DNA of 64,000 nt from JAYEHL01 sp041653935 (GCA_041653935.1 JBAZEO010000001.1:682001-746000); one strand, 5' to 3'; positions 34,137-43,212 are shown, numbered from the stretch's first letter. A program made the numbers and translations. The notes: generated by a model not told the origin, from the letters alone.

Positions 34137-34529
34137 TTAGAATGTTAATTCACCTGGGATAATATATATTTCTCCTCGTGTACTCGCTTTAGAAATATTA
34201 AATGGCAATATAGTGTATAAATAATCCCCGTTATTAATTGTTTTATACTTGCACACTGCATAATAATCCCTATTTCCGCCCCTATTATTATCCGTATTAG
34301 CGAAAATAGGAATGAAATCCATTTTCTCACCATTCCCTATTACGATTTCCTTTTGTAATTCAATCGCATTTTTTAAATGCTTATCGGTATGTAATATATA
34401 CCTTTCTGTATGCGTTAAATTGGCATGCCCTAATAATGCCTGTATCTCCCTAATTGTTGCCCCTTTTTCCGATAATGTAGTGGCGGAATAATCACGTAAG
34501 CTATGCGTATGGATATTTACGCCTAAGCC
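34137..34529 (-). pseudogene. Tyrosine integrase remnant (C-terminal catalytic part)
   Basis: Open from a TGA at about 34530 to TAA at 34137. Translation includes HTHSLRDYSATTLSEKGATI, QALLGHANLTHTERYILHTD: the HxxR, GH and Tyr of the tyrosine-recombinase active site. The N-terminal half and the first catalytic Arg region are absent, and the frame is cut off towards the tRNA gene. AT-rich. It sits next to the tRNA, as expected for an element that used that tRNA as attachment site. The last 80 or so residues after the Tyr are unusually long and are not of a known domain. Confidence 0.8.
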
Positions 34530-34625
34530 TCAATCGTCTCTTCCCTTCAGGCCCTAAGAGTAGCTCTAGTAACTCTCTTATATCAAGGGATTCAAGGTCA
34601 GGCGTGTTTTGATTGGAATAAGGTT

Positions 34626-34700
<75 letters not shown>

Positions 34701-34856
34701 ACGAGGCATCGTTAGTCTACAAAAGGCCGAGAGGAAAGTCAAGCTGAGGGGCTATGTACAAGGTAAGGATCGACATTCGACACTCTTTGTTTTTTCTATG
34801 CGTTAGCATATAATCAATGGCGAGTATTTTAATCTAACAAATCACAGAACAAGACT

Positions 34857-37307
34857 ATGGATGAAAAGACAGAAACTGCTTCGGGTTACAATCCCCAGGA
34901 GATAGAACAAAAATGGCAGAAGAGATGGGCAGAAGACCATCTCTACGAAGTGAATGACGGCGACCCGCGCACCAAGTGGTACGCGCTAACCATGTTCCCC
35001 TACACCTCTGGTGATCTGCATGTAGGGCACTGGTACGCCATGGCGCCATCGGACGTGCACGCGCGTTTCATGCGCATGAAGGGCTACAACGTGCTGCATC
35101 CCATAGGCTTCGACGCCTTCGGCCTGCCTGCAGAGAACGCCGCCATAAAACGCGGTATACACCCGCACAAGTGGACAATGGATAATGTCGAGCGCATGCG
35201 CGGGCAGCTCAAACGCATGGGGGCGATATATGACTGGAGGCGGGAGGTCATCACCTGCCTGCCCGAATATTACAAATGGACGCAGTGGTTCTTCCTCAAA
35301 TTCTACGAGGCGGGACTGGCCTACCGCGCCAAGGCCCCGGTGAACTGGTGCCCCAAGTGTCAGACAGTGCTGGCCAACGAGCAGGTTGTGGGCGAGGGCA
35401 TCTGCGAGCGCTGTGACACGCCCGTTACACGCAGGGATCTGGAACAATGGTTCTTCCGCATCACCAAGTACGCCGACGAGCTCCTCGATTTCAGCAAGAT
35501 ACAGTGGCCCGAGCGCATCAAGCTCATGCAGACCAACTGGATCGGCAAGAGCAAGGGCGTGGAGATATCGTTCGGGCTGGATAACGGCGATGCATTAAAC
35601 GTTTTCACCACACGCGCCGACACGGTATACGGCGTGACGTTCGTAGTCTTAGCCCCTGAGAACCCGCTGGTGCAGAAGCTCACCACGCCCGACCGTAAAA
35701 AGGCTGTCGAAAGCTATATCGAGCAGACGCGGCGGGCATCCGAGATCGAGCGCACCTCCACCGAACGTGAGAAGACGGGCGTATTCATAGGCTCATACGC
35801 AACGAACAAATTAAACGGCGAGCGCGTGCCGATATGGATCGCCGACTATGTTCTCACAAGCTACGGCACCGGGGCCGTTATGGCGGTGCCGGCCCACGAT
35901 CAGCGCGACTTCGAGTTCGCCAAAAAGTTCAACCTGCCCATAAAGACCGTCATCGCACCACCCGATTGGGATAAGGGAGAGCTAACGCAGGCTTATACCG
36001 AGAACGGGACGATGGTCAACTCCGCCCTGTTTGACGGCATGCCCAGCAACAAAGGCCTCGACGCCATTGCCGACCATATCGAGAAAAAAGGCTTCGGCAA
36101 GAGAAAGATAACATATCGCATACGCGACTGGCTCATCTCGCGCCAGCGCTACTGGGGCGCACCCATTCCCATGGTCTACTGCAAGAAATGCGGCATTGTG
36201 CCGGTGAAGGAGAGCGACCTGCCCGTGCTGCTGCCGGAGGACGCCGAGTTCAAACCCACCGGCGAATCGCCGCTCAGGTATTGCAAATCCTTCGTCGAGA
36301 CCACCTGCCCTAAATGCAAGGCCCCCGCCGAGCGCGAGACGGACACCATGGACACATTCATGTGCTCCTCATGGTATTTCATGCGCTACACCAGCCCCGG
36401 CTACGACAAGTGGCCCGCGGACAAAGAAAAGATGCGCTACTGGCTGCCAGTCGACCAGTACACCGGAGGGGCCGAGCACGCCGTGATGCACCTGCTCTAC
36501 GCGCGCTTCTTCGTCAAGGCGGCGCGCGACCTGGGCGTGATCGAGTTCGACGAGCCGTTCACGCGCCTGTTCAACCAGGGCACCGTCATCAGCGGCGGAC
36601 AGAAGATGAGCAAGTCCCGCGGCAATGTTATTGCCCCTGATGATTATGTAAAGACATTGGGGGCCGACACGGTGCGGACATATTTGATGTTCATCGGGCC
36701 ATGGGATCAGGGCGGAGACTGGGATGATCACGGCATCAAGGGCATGCACCGCTGGTTCAAACGCATCTGGTCCATCGTACTCGACAAATATGAGCCGACA
36801 GCGGTAGACGACGATAAGACCAGAGATCTGCGCCGCGTGACGCACCAGACCATCAAGCGCGTGCATGACGACCTGGAGCGGTTCCATTTCAACACGATGC
36901 TGGCCGCCCTCATGGAGTTCACCAACTACTTGGGCAAAGCCCGCGATGACGGAGCAGTTTCGCGCGAGGCTTTCTCCGAGGCGACGAAGACGCTGATGCT
37001 TCTGCTGGCTCCAACGGCCCCGCATATCGCCGAGGAGCTGTGGCAGCGTACCGGCAATCCATACAGCATCCACAACCAGCTCTTCCCACAATGGGATGAG
37101 AAACTGGCAGCCGAGGATGAGTTCACCCTGGTGATACAGGTTAACGGAAAGCTGCGCGACAAGGTTAACACCTCCATAAATATAAATGCCAATGAAGCCA
37201 GGGAACTGGCTCTGGGCCGCGATAAAGTGAAAGAGTATCTTAAAGGCGCAGCGCCGGTGAAGGTGATATACGTACCGGGGAAGCTTATCAATATCGTCAT
37301 TAAGTGA
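34857..37307 (+). CDS. leuS: Leucyl-tRNA synthetase
   Basis: 816 residues, bacterial type. Class I synthetase with the HIGH-like motif DLHVGHWYAM, zinc-like CPKCQTVLANEQV region, the editing domain (GTGAVMAVPAHDQRDFEFAKK with the Thr/Asp-rich site), the leucine-specific segment, and KMSKS in GQKMSKSRGNVI. The C-terminal domain ends VIQVNGKLRDKV. Charges leucine to tRNA-Leu. No T-box or attenuator is apparent in the 156-nt leader. Confidence 0.98.
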   Translation: MDEKTETASGYNPQEIEQKWQKRWAEDHLYEVNDGDPRTKWYALTMFPYTSGDLHVGHWYAMAPSDVHARFMRMKGYNVLHPIGFDAFGLPAENAAIKRGIHPHKWTMDNVERMRGQLKRMGAIYDWRREVITCLPEYYKWTQWFFLKFYEAGLAYRAKAPVNWCPKCQTVLANEQVVGEGICERCDTPVTRRDLEQWFFRITKYADELLDFSKIQWPERIKLMQTNWIGKSKGVEISFGLDNGDALNVFTTRADTVYGVTFVVLAPENPLVQKLTTPDRKKAVESYIEQTRRASEIERTSTEREKTGVFIGSYATNKLNGERVPIWIADYVLTSYGTGAVMAVPAHDQRDFEFAKKFNLPIKTVIAPPDWDKGELTQAYTENGTMVNSALFDGMPSNKGLDAIADHIEKKGFGKRKITYRIRDWLISRQRYWGAPIPMVYCKKCGIVPVKESDLPVLLPEDAEFKPTGESPLRYCKSFVETTCPKCKAPAERETDTMDTFMCSSWYFMRYTSPGYDKWPADKEKMRYWLPVDQYTGGAEHAVMHLLYARFFVKAARDLGVIEFDEPFTRLFNQGTVISGGQKMSKSRGNVIAPDDYVKTLGADTVRTYLMFIGPWDQGGDWDDHGIKGMHRWFKRIWSIVLDKYEPTAVDDDKTRDLRRVTHQTIKRVHDDLERFHFNTMLAALMEFTNYLGKARDDGAVSREAFSEATKTLMLLLAPTAPHIAEELWQRTGNPYSIHNQLFPQWDEKLAAEDEFTLVIQVNGKLRDKVNTSININANEARELALGRDKVKEYLKGAAPVKVIYVPGKLINIVIK

Positions 37308-37321
37308 ATTCTAAACAGCAC

Positions 37322-37350
37322 TTGAGCATGATTAATAATTAGTGTATACT
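37322..37350 (+). promoter_or_regulatory. dnaN promoter
   Basis: TTGAGC (37322-37327), 17-bp spacer, TATACT (37345-37350), 28 nt before the dnaN ATG; ribosome site GGGAGGGG lies at 37364-37371. Confidence 0.75.
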
Positions 37351-37378
37351 ACTGCTACTTAATCGGGAGGGGATAGCT

Positions 37379-38512
37379 ATGAAATTATCATGTCTGCAGG
37401 AAAATCTCAGCAAAGGACTTAGCATTGTCGGCAGAGCGGTGGCCACGCGAAGCACGCTGCCCATCACTCAGAATGTCTTGATCAGCGCAGAAAAATCGCG
37501 CATCAAACTTGCGGCCACCAATCTGGAAATCGCTATTACCTACTGGATCGGAGCCAAGGTCACCGAGCAGGGAGAGATAACCGTTCCGGCCAGATTGTTC
37601 ACAGACTTCGTCAATACATTGCCAAACGATAAAATTGAGATGACCCTCTCCGCGAAGACAAAAACACTTGAGATGAAGTGTGCCCGCTTCGCCGGACGCA
37701 TCAATGGGATGACAGCGGACGAATTCCCGCCCATACCGGCAGTGGGGGACGGCCCCACCACCACCATTGAGCCGGACGATCTGCGCACAGCTATAGCTAA
37801 GGTAGTGTTCGCCGCGGCAACGGAGGAGACCCGCCCCGTACTCACCGGCGTTTACTGCGAGTTCCACGGCGACACGCTGACCATGGCTGCAGCCGATGGC
37901 TTCCGACTGGCGGTGCACAAAGCGCCACTTGCCGGAAAGGTTAAAGAAAGAAGCGAGATTATCATACCGGCCCGCACCCTGAACGAACTACAGCGCCTGC
38001 TCACCGACGAGAAAGAGCCTATAAAGATAACTATCAACTCAAATAAAAGCCAAGTGCTCTTCCGCCTGAAGGAAACGGAGGTGGTTTCCCAGCTTATCCA
38101 GGGGAATTTTCCTAACTACAAACAGCTCATCCCCCAGAACTGTACCACCAGCGCGGAGATGAGTCTGGCTGAGTTTACCAAGGCGACAAAAACCGCTTCC
38201 ATCTTTGCCCGCGAAGGCAGCGCCATAGTACGCCTGCAGTTGACTCCCGGCCAGAAGAATGCCATGGGCCAGGTAGTCCTCTCCGCACGCGCGGAGGAGG
38301 TGGGCGATGACACAGGCGAGGTAGATGCGGTCGTCACAGGAGAAGAGGCCAAGATCGCCTTCAACAGCAAATACCTGGCTGAGGCGCTGAACGTACTACA
38401 TACAGAGCGTGTGCTGTTGGAGGTCACAAGCCCGTCAAGCCCAGGCGTACTCAAGCCAGTTGGCGATGCAAACTATCTACATGTTGTCATGCCTATGTTC
38501 GTGCAGTGGTAA
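37379..38512 (+). CDS. dnaN: DNA polymerase III beta clamp
   Basis: 377 residues, normal for the ring-shaped sliding clamp that holds replicases on DNA. Three similar domains: MKLSCLQENLSKGLSIVGRA, PDDLRTAIAKVVFAAATEETRP and LAEFTKATKTASIFAREGSA. C-terminus HVVMPMFVQW, a version of the usual MPMR end. Own promoter and strong terminator, so it is not in a dnaA-dnaN-recF operon; recF is 15 kb away. Confidence 0.97.
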   Translation: MKLSCLQENLSKGLSIVGRAVATRSTLPITQNVLISAEKSRIKLAATNLEIAITYWIGAKVTEQGEITVPARLFTDFVNTLPNDKIEMTLSAKTKTLEMKCARFAGRINGMTADEFPPIPAVGDGPTTTIEPDDLRTAIAKVVFAAATEETRPVLTGVYCEFHGDTLTMAAADGFRLAVHKAPLAGKVKERSEIIIPARTLNELQRLLTDEKEPIKITINSNKSQVLFRLKETEVVSQLIQGNFPNYKQLIPQNCTTSAEMSLAEFTKATKTASIFAREGSAIVRLQLTPGQKNAMGQVVLSARAEEVGDDTGEVDAVVTGEEAKIAFNSKYLAEALNVLHTERVLLEVTSPSSPGVLKPVGDANYLHVVMPMFVQW

Positions 38513-38531
38513 ATTATGTAAAGAAGCTACC

Positions 38532-38564
38532 CGGAGCGCCCCGGAAATGGGGCGCTCTTTTTTT
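38532..38564 (+). terminator. dnaN terminator
   Basis: GAGCGCCCC / GGGGCGCTC stem (38534-38542, 38549-38557) with a 6-nt loop, then seven or more T. Confidence 0.93.
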
Positions 38565-38565
38565 G

Positions 38566-38815
38566 ATTGCAGTAGAGCCCCCTCGTAACTTTTTATCGCA
38601 GGAAAATTCTAAGAGCGAATGGCATGGCTAATGGGAAAGGGTCAGGTGCCCCAAAGAATTCTCTTATGATTACTTACTTCGGAGAGGTCATATCTTTATG
38701 ACATCAAATAATAGCGGTATAATTATCGTGAAAATGTATCGCAGAAAAAGTTGCGTCCATTTGAGATCGGCCCGTAGATGCCTCTTAACAGAGAAGCAAT
38801 AAATGGATAAACACT
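38566..38815. other. Leader region before the DUF212 gene, without genes
   Basis: No coding signal. A TATAAT occurs at about 38718, with a weak -35, and is the only promoter-like element; the rest is AT-rich and shows no repeat of the window's families. Confidence 0.4.
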
Positions 38816-39268
38816 ATGTTTGATGAACTTATAACTAATGATGCATTGATTGCCCCGTTACTTTCCTGGGCAGTCGCCCAATTATTTAAAACGTTTGTGG
38901 TGTTGCTGCAGAAAAAACAGCTCAACCTTCGATATTTGGTAAGCAGCGGCGGTATGCCCAGCTCACATTCTGCTGTAGTTGCAAGTCTGGCTACTGCTGT
39001 AGCATTTATCGATGGGTTTGCATCAGTTACATTTGGGATTTCTGTAGTATTAGCATTTATCGTCATGCGTGATGCTTCAGGGGTTCGAAAATCAGTCGGG
39101 CAGCAGGGAGATATCCTGAAGCGAATTTTAAAAGAAATAGGGGAAAGGCAGCCTGTTAAAGTGCTTGGCCGTGACTTTCAAGTACTGGCAGGGCATACGC
39201 CTGTCCAAGTTATAGTAGGTGGATTATTGGGTATCGGTGTCACATGTTTATGGATTACATTGCGCTAA
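38816..39268 (+). CDS. Divergent PAP2/DUF212 family membrane protein
   Basis: 150 residues. LLSWAVAQLFKTFVVLLQKK, then SSGGMPSSHSAVVASLATAV, which carries the SGGMPSSHSA phosphatase-like motif of DUF212 proteins, and VMRDASGVRKSVGQQ. Several hydrophobic helices. Such proteins are relatives of acid phosphatases / vanadium haloperoxidases at the membrane; the substrate is not known. The gene sits between dnaN and a short copy of the dnaN end. Confidence 0.88.
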   Translation: MFDELITNDALIAPLLSWAVAQLFKTFVVLLQKKQLNLRYLVSSGGMPSSHSAVVASLATAVAFIDGFASVTFGISVVLAFIVMRDASGVRKSVGQQGDILKRILKEIGERQPVKVLGRDFQVLAGHTPVQVIVGGLLGIGVTCLWITLR

Positions 39269-39395
39269 GATTCAAAAATCACGTATTTCCAATACATGCT
39301 TAGCATAGCGCCCCCCAAGGTGAATTGAAGAATATTTATTGTGGCATAATACTTAATGATTCCTTATCGTGATTATAGTCATATTACAAAACAAT

Positions 39396-39424
39396 TTGAC
39401 ATGCCCATGTTTGTGCAGTGGTAA
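39396..39424 (+). repeat. Copy of the dnaN 3' end
   Basis: TGACATGCCCATGTTTGTGC then AGTGGTAA, closely matching dnaN 38484-38512 (TCATGCCTATGTTCGTGCAG, TGGTAA). It encodes the last residues MPMFVQW and the stop. The copy also has a terminator shortly after, as dnaN does. Confidence 0.8.
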
Positions 39425-39444
39425 AAATACGATAGTTTAACGTA

Positions 39445-39475
39445 AAAGCGCCTTCGATTGAAGGCGCTTTTTATT
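39445..39475 (+). terminator. Intrinsic terminator after the dnaN-tail copy
   Basis: AAAGCGCCTTC / GAAGGCGCTTT stem, loop GATT, then TTATT. Probably serves the DUF212 gene. Confidence 0.88.
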
Positions 39476-39599
39476 AGCTCACATGAACACCCTATAGATC
39501 GTATCCGGAAATATCATTATAGTTATCCGATACGACATTTCATGAATCGAATAATGGGATAAATGTATTCAAATATGTTATATTAACTAAAAGTTCAAT

Positions 39600-39950
39600 A
39601 TGATCATCAATAAGATTACAAGGTTTTTGCTGACCGTCACTACCATCCTGGTAACCCCTTTCAAATGGGTCATGATCGTCCCAACCTACATCCTTTTGAG
39701 CACGCCTCTGATCCAGACCCTGTACGAATTCCTGGTCATAGTGGTCTGGTTTCCTTTCGGAGTCTTCATCACGGGGATTAGTAAAGTATACAAAAGCGTG
39801 CCGGGCCTCGGCTTCATCCTGGCATTGATAGGAATACCGATAGTGCTTATAGGCTATGCGTTAAGCTACCTGCTGACCCCGCGCAGCGATGAGGAACGGG
39901 CCTTCATCGAAGCGTCCCAGTCGTACCCTTCCGTCGGCGACGTAATATAA
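39600..39950 (+). CDS. Small membrane protein, 116 aa
   Basis: Three hydrophobic segments: FLLTVTTILVTPFKWVMIV, TLYEFLVIVVWFPFGVFITG and GLGFILALIGIPIVLIGYAL, followed by an acidic cytosolic tail (RSDEERAFIEASQSYPSVGD). Conserved-looking but not assigned to a family. No clear ribosome site. GC content matches nearby housekeeping genes. Confidence 0.65.
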   Translation: MIINKITRFLLTVTTILVTPFKWVMIVPTYILLSTPLIQTLYEFLVIVVWFPFGVFITGISKVYKSVPGLGFILALIGIPIVLIGYALSYLLTPRSDEERAFIEASQSYPSVGDVI

Positions 39951-39994
39951 CCGCGCAGGACGGCAAAACGCATCACCTGAATTCTGACCAATAA

Positions 39995-40023
39995 TTGACA
40001 AAATATTACTGCACCTATATAAT
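39995..40023 (+). promoter_or_regulatory. Promoter of the nrpR-hisF-gdhA operon
   Basis: Consensus sigma-70 type: TTGACA (39995-40000), 17-bp spacer, TATAAT (40018-40023). The expected start of transcription is about 40030. Confidence 0.9.
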
Positions 40024-40033
40024 GCCTTAGGTC

Positions 40034-40047
40034 GGAAAACAGTTTCC
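40034..40047. promoter_or_regulatory. NrpR operator, GGAA-N6-TTCC
   Basis: GGAAAACAGTTTCC: exactly the GGAA-N6-TTCC operator known for NrpR of methanogens. It lies 10 nt beyond the -10 box, across the start of transcription, a repression position. Located 33 nt before the nrpR start codon, so NrpR likely controls its own operon. Confidence 0.82.
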
Positions 40048-40080
40048 TACTGCCGTATTAAACATAATGAGACACACCTT

Positions 40081-41073
40081 ATGAGTTTTGAAACACAGGC
40101 CGTCGAGCGGAAAGTAATATTAATCCTCAAAATCCTCAGCGGGAGCCAGGAACCGCTTGGGGCAAGGATTATTGCCCATCGTCTCAAGGACCATGGAATA
40201 GACCTTGGCGAAAGAGCCGTGAGATATCACCTGAAATTAACCGATGAAAGAGGCCTTACCAGCCTTGTCGGGCGCGACGGACGTGTGCTCACAAAGCAGG
40301 GCGAGGAGGAACTGAACACCGCCCTGGTAAAGGACAAGGTCGGACTGGCGATATCAAAGATAGAGCTGCTGGCTTTCCGCACCAATTTTGATGTCGAAAA
40401 ACACCGCGGCTCTGTGCCCGTCAACATATCGATCTTCCCGGAAAGGAAGTTCAATAAAGCACTGCTGGCAATGAAGCCGGTCTTCGATACGGGCCTGTGC
40501 GTGAGCGACCTGGTCGTGGTAGCGCACGGAGGTGAGAAGCTGGGGGAATTCACCATACCTAAGGGCAGGATCGGATTCGCCACGGTCTGCAGCATTGTCA
40601 TCAACGGCGCTATGCTCAAAGCCGGCATTCCCATGGACTCGCGTTTCGGCGGCATACTTCAGGTGCGGAACCGCAAGCCTGTGCGCTTCGTTGAACTTGT
40701 ACATTATGCAGGCTCCTCTCTGGACCCATCGGAAGTATTCATCAGGGCCAAGATGACCTCGGTAAGAAGCATTATTAAAACAGGTAACGGCAAAATTCTG
40801 GCCAACTTCAGGGAGATACCGGCGATATGCCGCGGGACAGCAGAATCGGTAGTTTCAAGTCTGAAAGATGCTGGTCTGGGCGGGCTGCTGGTGATGGGCA
40901 ACACGAGCGAGCCGGTATGCGAAGTCCCCGTGGAACTCAACCGCATCGGCATGATACTGATAGGCGGCATGAACCCGGTGGCCGCCGCCGAGGAGGCCGG
41001 AATCGAGGCGGATAACCGCGCCATGAGCACGGTAGTTGAATATCAGAGCTTAATCAAATTTCAGGATGTGTAG
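40081..41073 (+). CDS. nrpR: NrpR-type nitrogen regulator, single regulatory domain
   Basis: 330 residues. N-terminal winged helix (RKVILILKILSGSQEPLGAR, RAVRYHLKLTDERGL) followed by one NrpR domain (NRD1, about 95-330): SIFPERKFNKALLAM, GRIGFATVCSIVINGAMLKA, PMDSRFGGILQV and RIGMILIGGMNPVAAAEEAG. In methanogens NrpR represses nitrogen genes and 2-oxoglutarate relieves it; that mechanism is expected here. Next to gdhA, which makes glutamate from ammonia and 2-oxoglutarate, and behind its own operator. Confidence 0.92.
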   Translation: MSFETQAVERKVILILKILSGSQEPLGARIIAHRLKDHGIDLGERAVRYHLKLTDERGLTSLVGRDGRVLTKQGEEELNTALVKDKVGLAISKIELLAFRTNFDVEKHRGSVPVNISIFPERKFNKALLAMKPVFDTGLCVSDLVVVAHGGEKLGEFTIPKGRIGFATVCSIVINGAMLKAGIPMDSRFGGILQVRNRKPVRFVELVHYAGSSLDPSEVFIRAKMTSVRSIIKTGNGKILANFREIPAICRGTAESVVSSLKDAGLGGLLVMGNTSEPVCEVPVELNRIGMILIGGMNPVAAAEEAGIEADNRAMSTVVEYQSLIKFQDV

Positions 41074-41074
41074 A

Positions 41075-41869
41075 ATGAAAGAAATCAAAGTCATCCCGTG
41101 TCTGGACATCAAAGAGGGCAGAGTTGTTAAGGGGATCAAATTCGTCGATCTGCGCGACGCGCGCGACCCTGTGGAAGCCGCGAAGGCATACTGCAAAGAA
41201 GGCGCCGATGAACTCGTCTTCCTGGACATCTTCGCCACCGTGGAGAACAGGAAGACTCGGCGGGACTGGGTCAAGAGGGTCTGCGATGTAGTGACCGTGC
41301 CCTTTGCCGTCGGCGGCGGCATCAACAGCATCGAGGACATGCAGGAGCTGTTCGACCTGGGCGTGGACAAGGTCTCGATCAACACCGCGGCGGTGGAAAA
41401 CCCCAAGCTGATCACGGAGGCCTCCAAGAAGTTCGGCAAGAAGAGGCTCGTCGTCGCAATCGACGGAAAGAAGAACAAGGCCGGAGGCAAGAAGCCCCGC
41501 CTCGAAGTAACCATCAAGAGCGGCACGGAGGGGACAGGGCTCGACATCGTTGAATGGGCCAGGAGGGTGGAGAAGCTGGGAGCCGGAGAGATACTGCTTA
41601 CCAGCAAGGACGCCGACGGAACCAAAGAAGGCTACGATCTGGAGATGACAAAGGCCGTGGCCGAGGCGGTAAAGATACCCGTAACCGCCTCCGGAGGCGC
41701 GGGCACGCTGGAGCACCTGTACGAGGGAGTGACTATCGGCAAGGCATCGGCGGTGCTGGCGGCATCCATATTCCACTTCGGCGAGATAAGCATAAAGGAA
41801 GCAAAGGAATACCTTCGGGACAAAGGAATCCCGGTGCGTATAACTAATAAAGGTAAGGAGAAAAAATAA
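41075..41869 (+). CDS. hisF: Imidazole glycerol phosphate synthase cyclase subunit
   Basis: 264 residues, TIM barrel. MKEIKVIPCLDIKEGRVVKG, PFAVGGGINSIEDMQ, TGLDIVEWARRVEKLGAGEI, LLTSKDADGTKEGYD and ASGGAGTLEHL cover the phosphate sites and the two catalytic Asp. It normally works with the glutaminase HisH, which is not in this window. Starts 1 nt after the nrpR stop; ATG 41075 is favoured over an upstream one inside nrpR. A 15-residue loop (DGKKNKAGGKKPRLEV) has extra Lys and Gly compared with most HisF. Confidence 0.97.
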   Translation: MKEIKVIPCLDIKEGRVVKGIKFVDLRDARDPVEAAKAYCKEGADELVFLDIFATVENRKTRRDWVKRVCDVVTVPFAVGGGINSIEDMQELFDLGVDKVSINTAAVENPKLITEASKKFGKKRLVVAIDGKKNKAGGKKPRLEVTIKSGTEGTGLDIVEWARRVEKLGAGEILLTSKDADGTKEGYDLEMTKAVAEAVKIPVTASGGAGTLEHLYEGVTIGKASAVLAASIFHFGEISIKEAKEYLRDKGIPVRITNKGKEKK

Positions 41870-43117
41870 ATGGCAAAGATCAACCCGTTTGAAGTAGCAC
41901 GACAGCAGATAGACGCGTGCGCGGATATTCTTAAGCTGGAGCCGCATGTGCGCGAGATGCTCAAGACCCCGATGCGCGAGCTGCATTTCACGATGCCGGT
42001 GCGCATGGACGACGGCAAGATAAAAATATTCCAGGGATTCAGGGTGCAGTACAACGACGCCAGAGGCCCGGCAAAGGGCGGCATCCGCTTCCATCCCGAG
42101 GAGACTATCGACACGGTGAGAGCACTGGCCTCATGGATGACCTGGAAGTGCTCCCTGCTGGACCTGCCCCTGGGCGGCGGCAAAGGCGGCATAATCTGCA
42201 ACGTCAAAGAGATGTCCCCGGCGGAGCTTGAGCGTCTGAGCAGGGCCTATGCTCAGCATGTCTGGAAGTTCATCGGACCGGAGCAGGACGTCCCCGCGCC
42301 CGACGTTTACACCACCCCCCAGATAATGGCCTGGATGATGGACGAGTATTCCATGATCGTCGGCAAGAACCAGTTCGGCGTCATCACCGGCAAGCCATTA
42401 TCAATCAGCGGCTCGAAGGGACGCGGCGACGCGACAGCCAGGGGCGCAATGTTCACACTGAGGGAAGCGGCTAAGGTATGCAAGCTAGACCTGAGCAAAG
42501 CTACTGTAGCCGTACAGGGATACGGCAATGCAGGCTCGTTTGCCCATAGCCTGAGCCAGGAGCTGTTCGGATGCAAAGTAGTTGCCGTCAGCGACAGCAA
42601 GGGCGGCATCTTCAATGCTAAAGGGCTTGACCCAAAGGCCGTGAGTAAGCATAAGGAAAAGACGGGCTCGGTTGTGAACTTCCCCGGCGCAAAGAATATC
42701 TCCAACGCAGAGCTGCTTGAGCTTGAGGTAGACGTGCTGCTGCCCAGCGCTCTGGAGAACGTCATCACGGAGAAGAACGCGGCCAACATCAAGGCCAAGA
42801 TAATCGGAGAGCTGGCCAACGGGCCGACAACACCTGAGGCCGACGCCATCATATACCAGAAAGGCATCAATGTGATACCCGACTTCCTATGCAACGCCGG
42901 CGGCGTGACCGTCTCCTACTTTGAGATGGTACAAAACTTCTACATGTTCAGCTGGGATGAGGACGAAGTGCACGAGAAGCTGGAAAAGAGGATGGTCAGC
43001 GCTTACAACTCCGTGCTGGCAACCTCCAAGAAGTACAAGATAAACATGCGCAAAGCGGCCTATGTGGTTGCCGTCGAGCGTGTGGTTGAAGCTATGAAGC
43101 TTCGCGGCTGGGTCTAG
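41870..43117 (+). CDS. gdhA: Glutamate dehydrogenase
   Basis: 415 residues, the hexameric bacterial/archaeal Glu/Leu/Phe/Val type. GGGKGGIICN holds a substrate lysine, with PAKGGIRFHP before it and the Rossmann segment VAVQGYGNAGSFAHSL. DVLLPSALENVITEKNA and EFANGPTTPEA-like ELANGPTTPEAD are typical. Interconverts glutamate and 2-oxoglutarate plus ammonia. The ATG directly follows the hisF stop; ribosome site AAGGAG is inside hisF. Confidence 0.96.
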   Translation: MAKINPFEVARQQIDACADILKLEPHVREMLKTPMRELHFTMPVRMDDGKIKIFQGFRVQYNDARGPAKGGIRFHPEETIDTVRALASWMTWKCSLLDLPLGGGKGGIICNVKEMSPAELERLSRAYAQHVWKFIGPEQDVPAPDVYTTPQIMAWMMDEYSMIVGKNQFGVITGKPLSISGSKGRGDATARGAMFTLREAAKVCKLDLSKATVAVQGYGNAGSFAHSLSQELFGCKVVAVSDSKGGIFNAKGLDPKAVSKHKEKTGSVVNFPGAKNISNAELLELEVDVLLPSALENVITEKNAANIKAKIIGELANGPTTPEADAIIYQKGINVIPDFLCNAGGVTVSYFEMVQNFYMFSWDEDEVHEKLEKRMVSAYNSVLATSKKYKINMRKAAYVVAVERVVEAMKLRGWV

Positions 43118-43173
43118 GTCAGGTCAATAAGACGGCTTTTTAAAAGCAGGGAGCGATAATTATAAAGCAAATA

Positions 43174-43212
43174 ATACTCCTGCCGAAAGACTTTCGGCAG
43201 GAGTATCCTTCA
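43174..43212 (+). terminator. Hairpin after gdhA
   Basis: Near-perfect 16-bp inverted repeat ATACTCCTGCCGAAAG / CTTTCGGCAGGAGTAT with minimal loop. The T-run (CATTTTTAGG) begins a few bases later, so termination may be partial or in both directions. Confidence 0.7.

Larger units (their letters stand above)
39269..39599. other. Gap with dnaN-tail copy and terminator
   Basis: The gap includes a 29-bp remnant of the dnaN 3' end and a terminator (separate entries). The remainder (to 39599) is AT-rich and holds no other gene that I can support. Confidence 0.6.

Noticed and set aside
34701..34856. T-box leader before leuS
   Set aside because: No specifier hairpin, T-box core sequence or terminator/antiterminator pair is visible in 156 nt.
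43174..43212. Three-hairpin repeat member
   Set aside because: It shares CTCCTGCC-type words but forms one long perfect hairpin with none of the other two stems.
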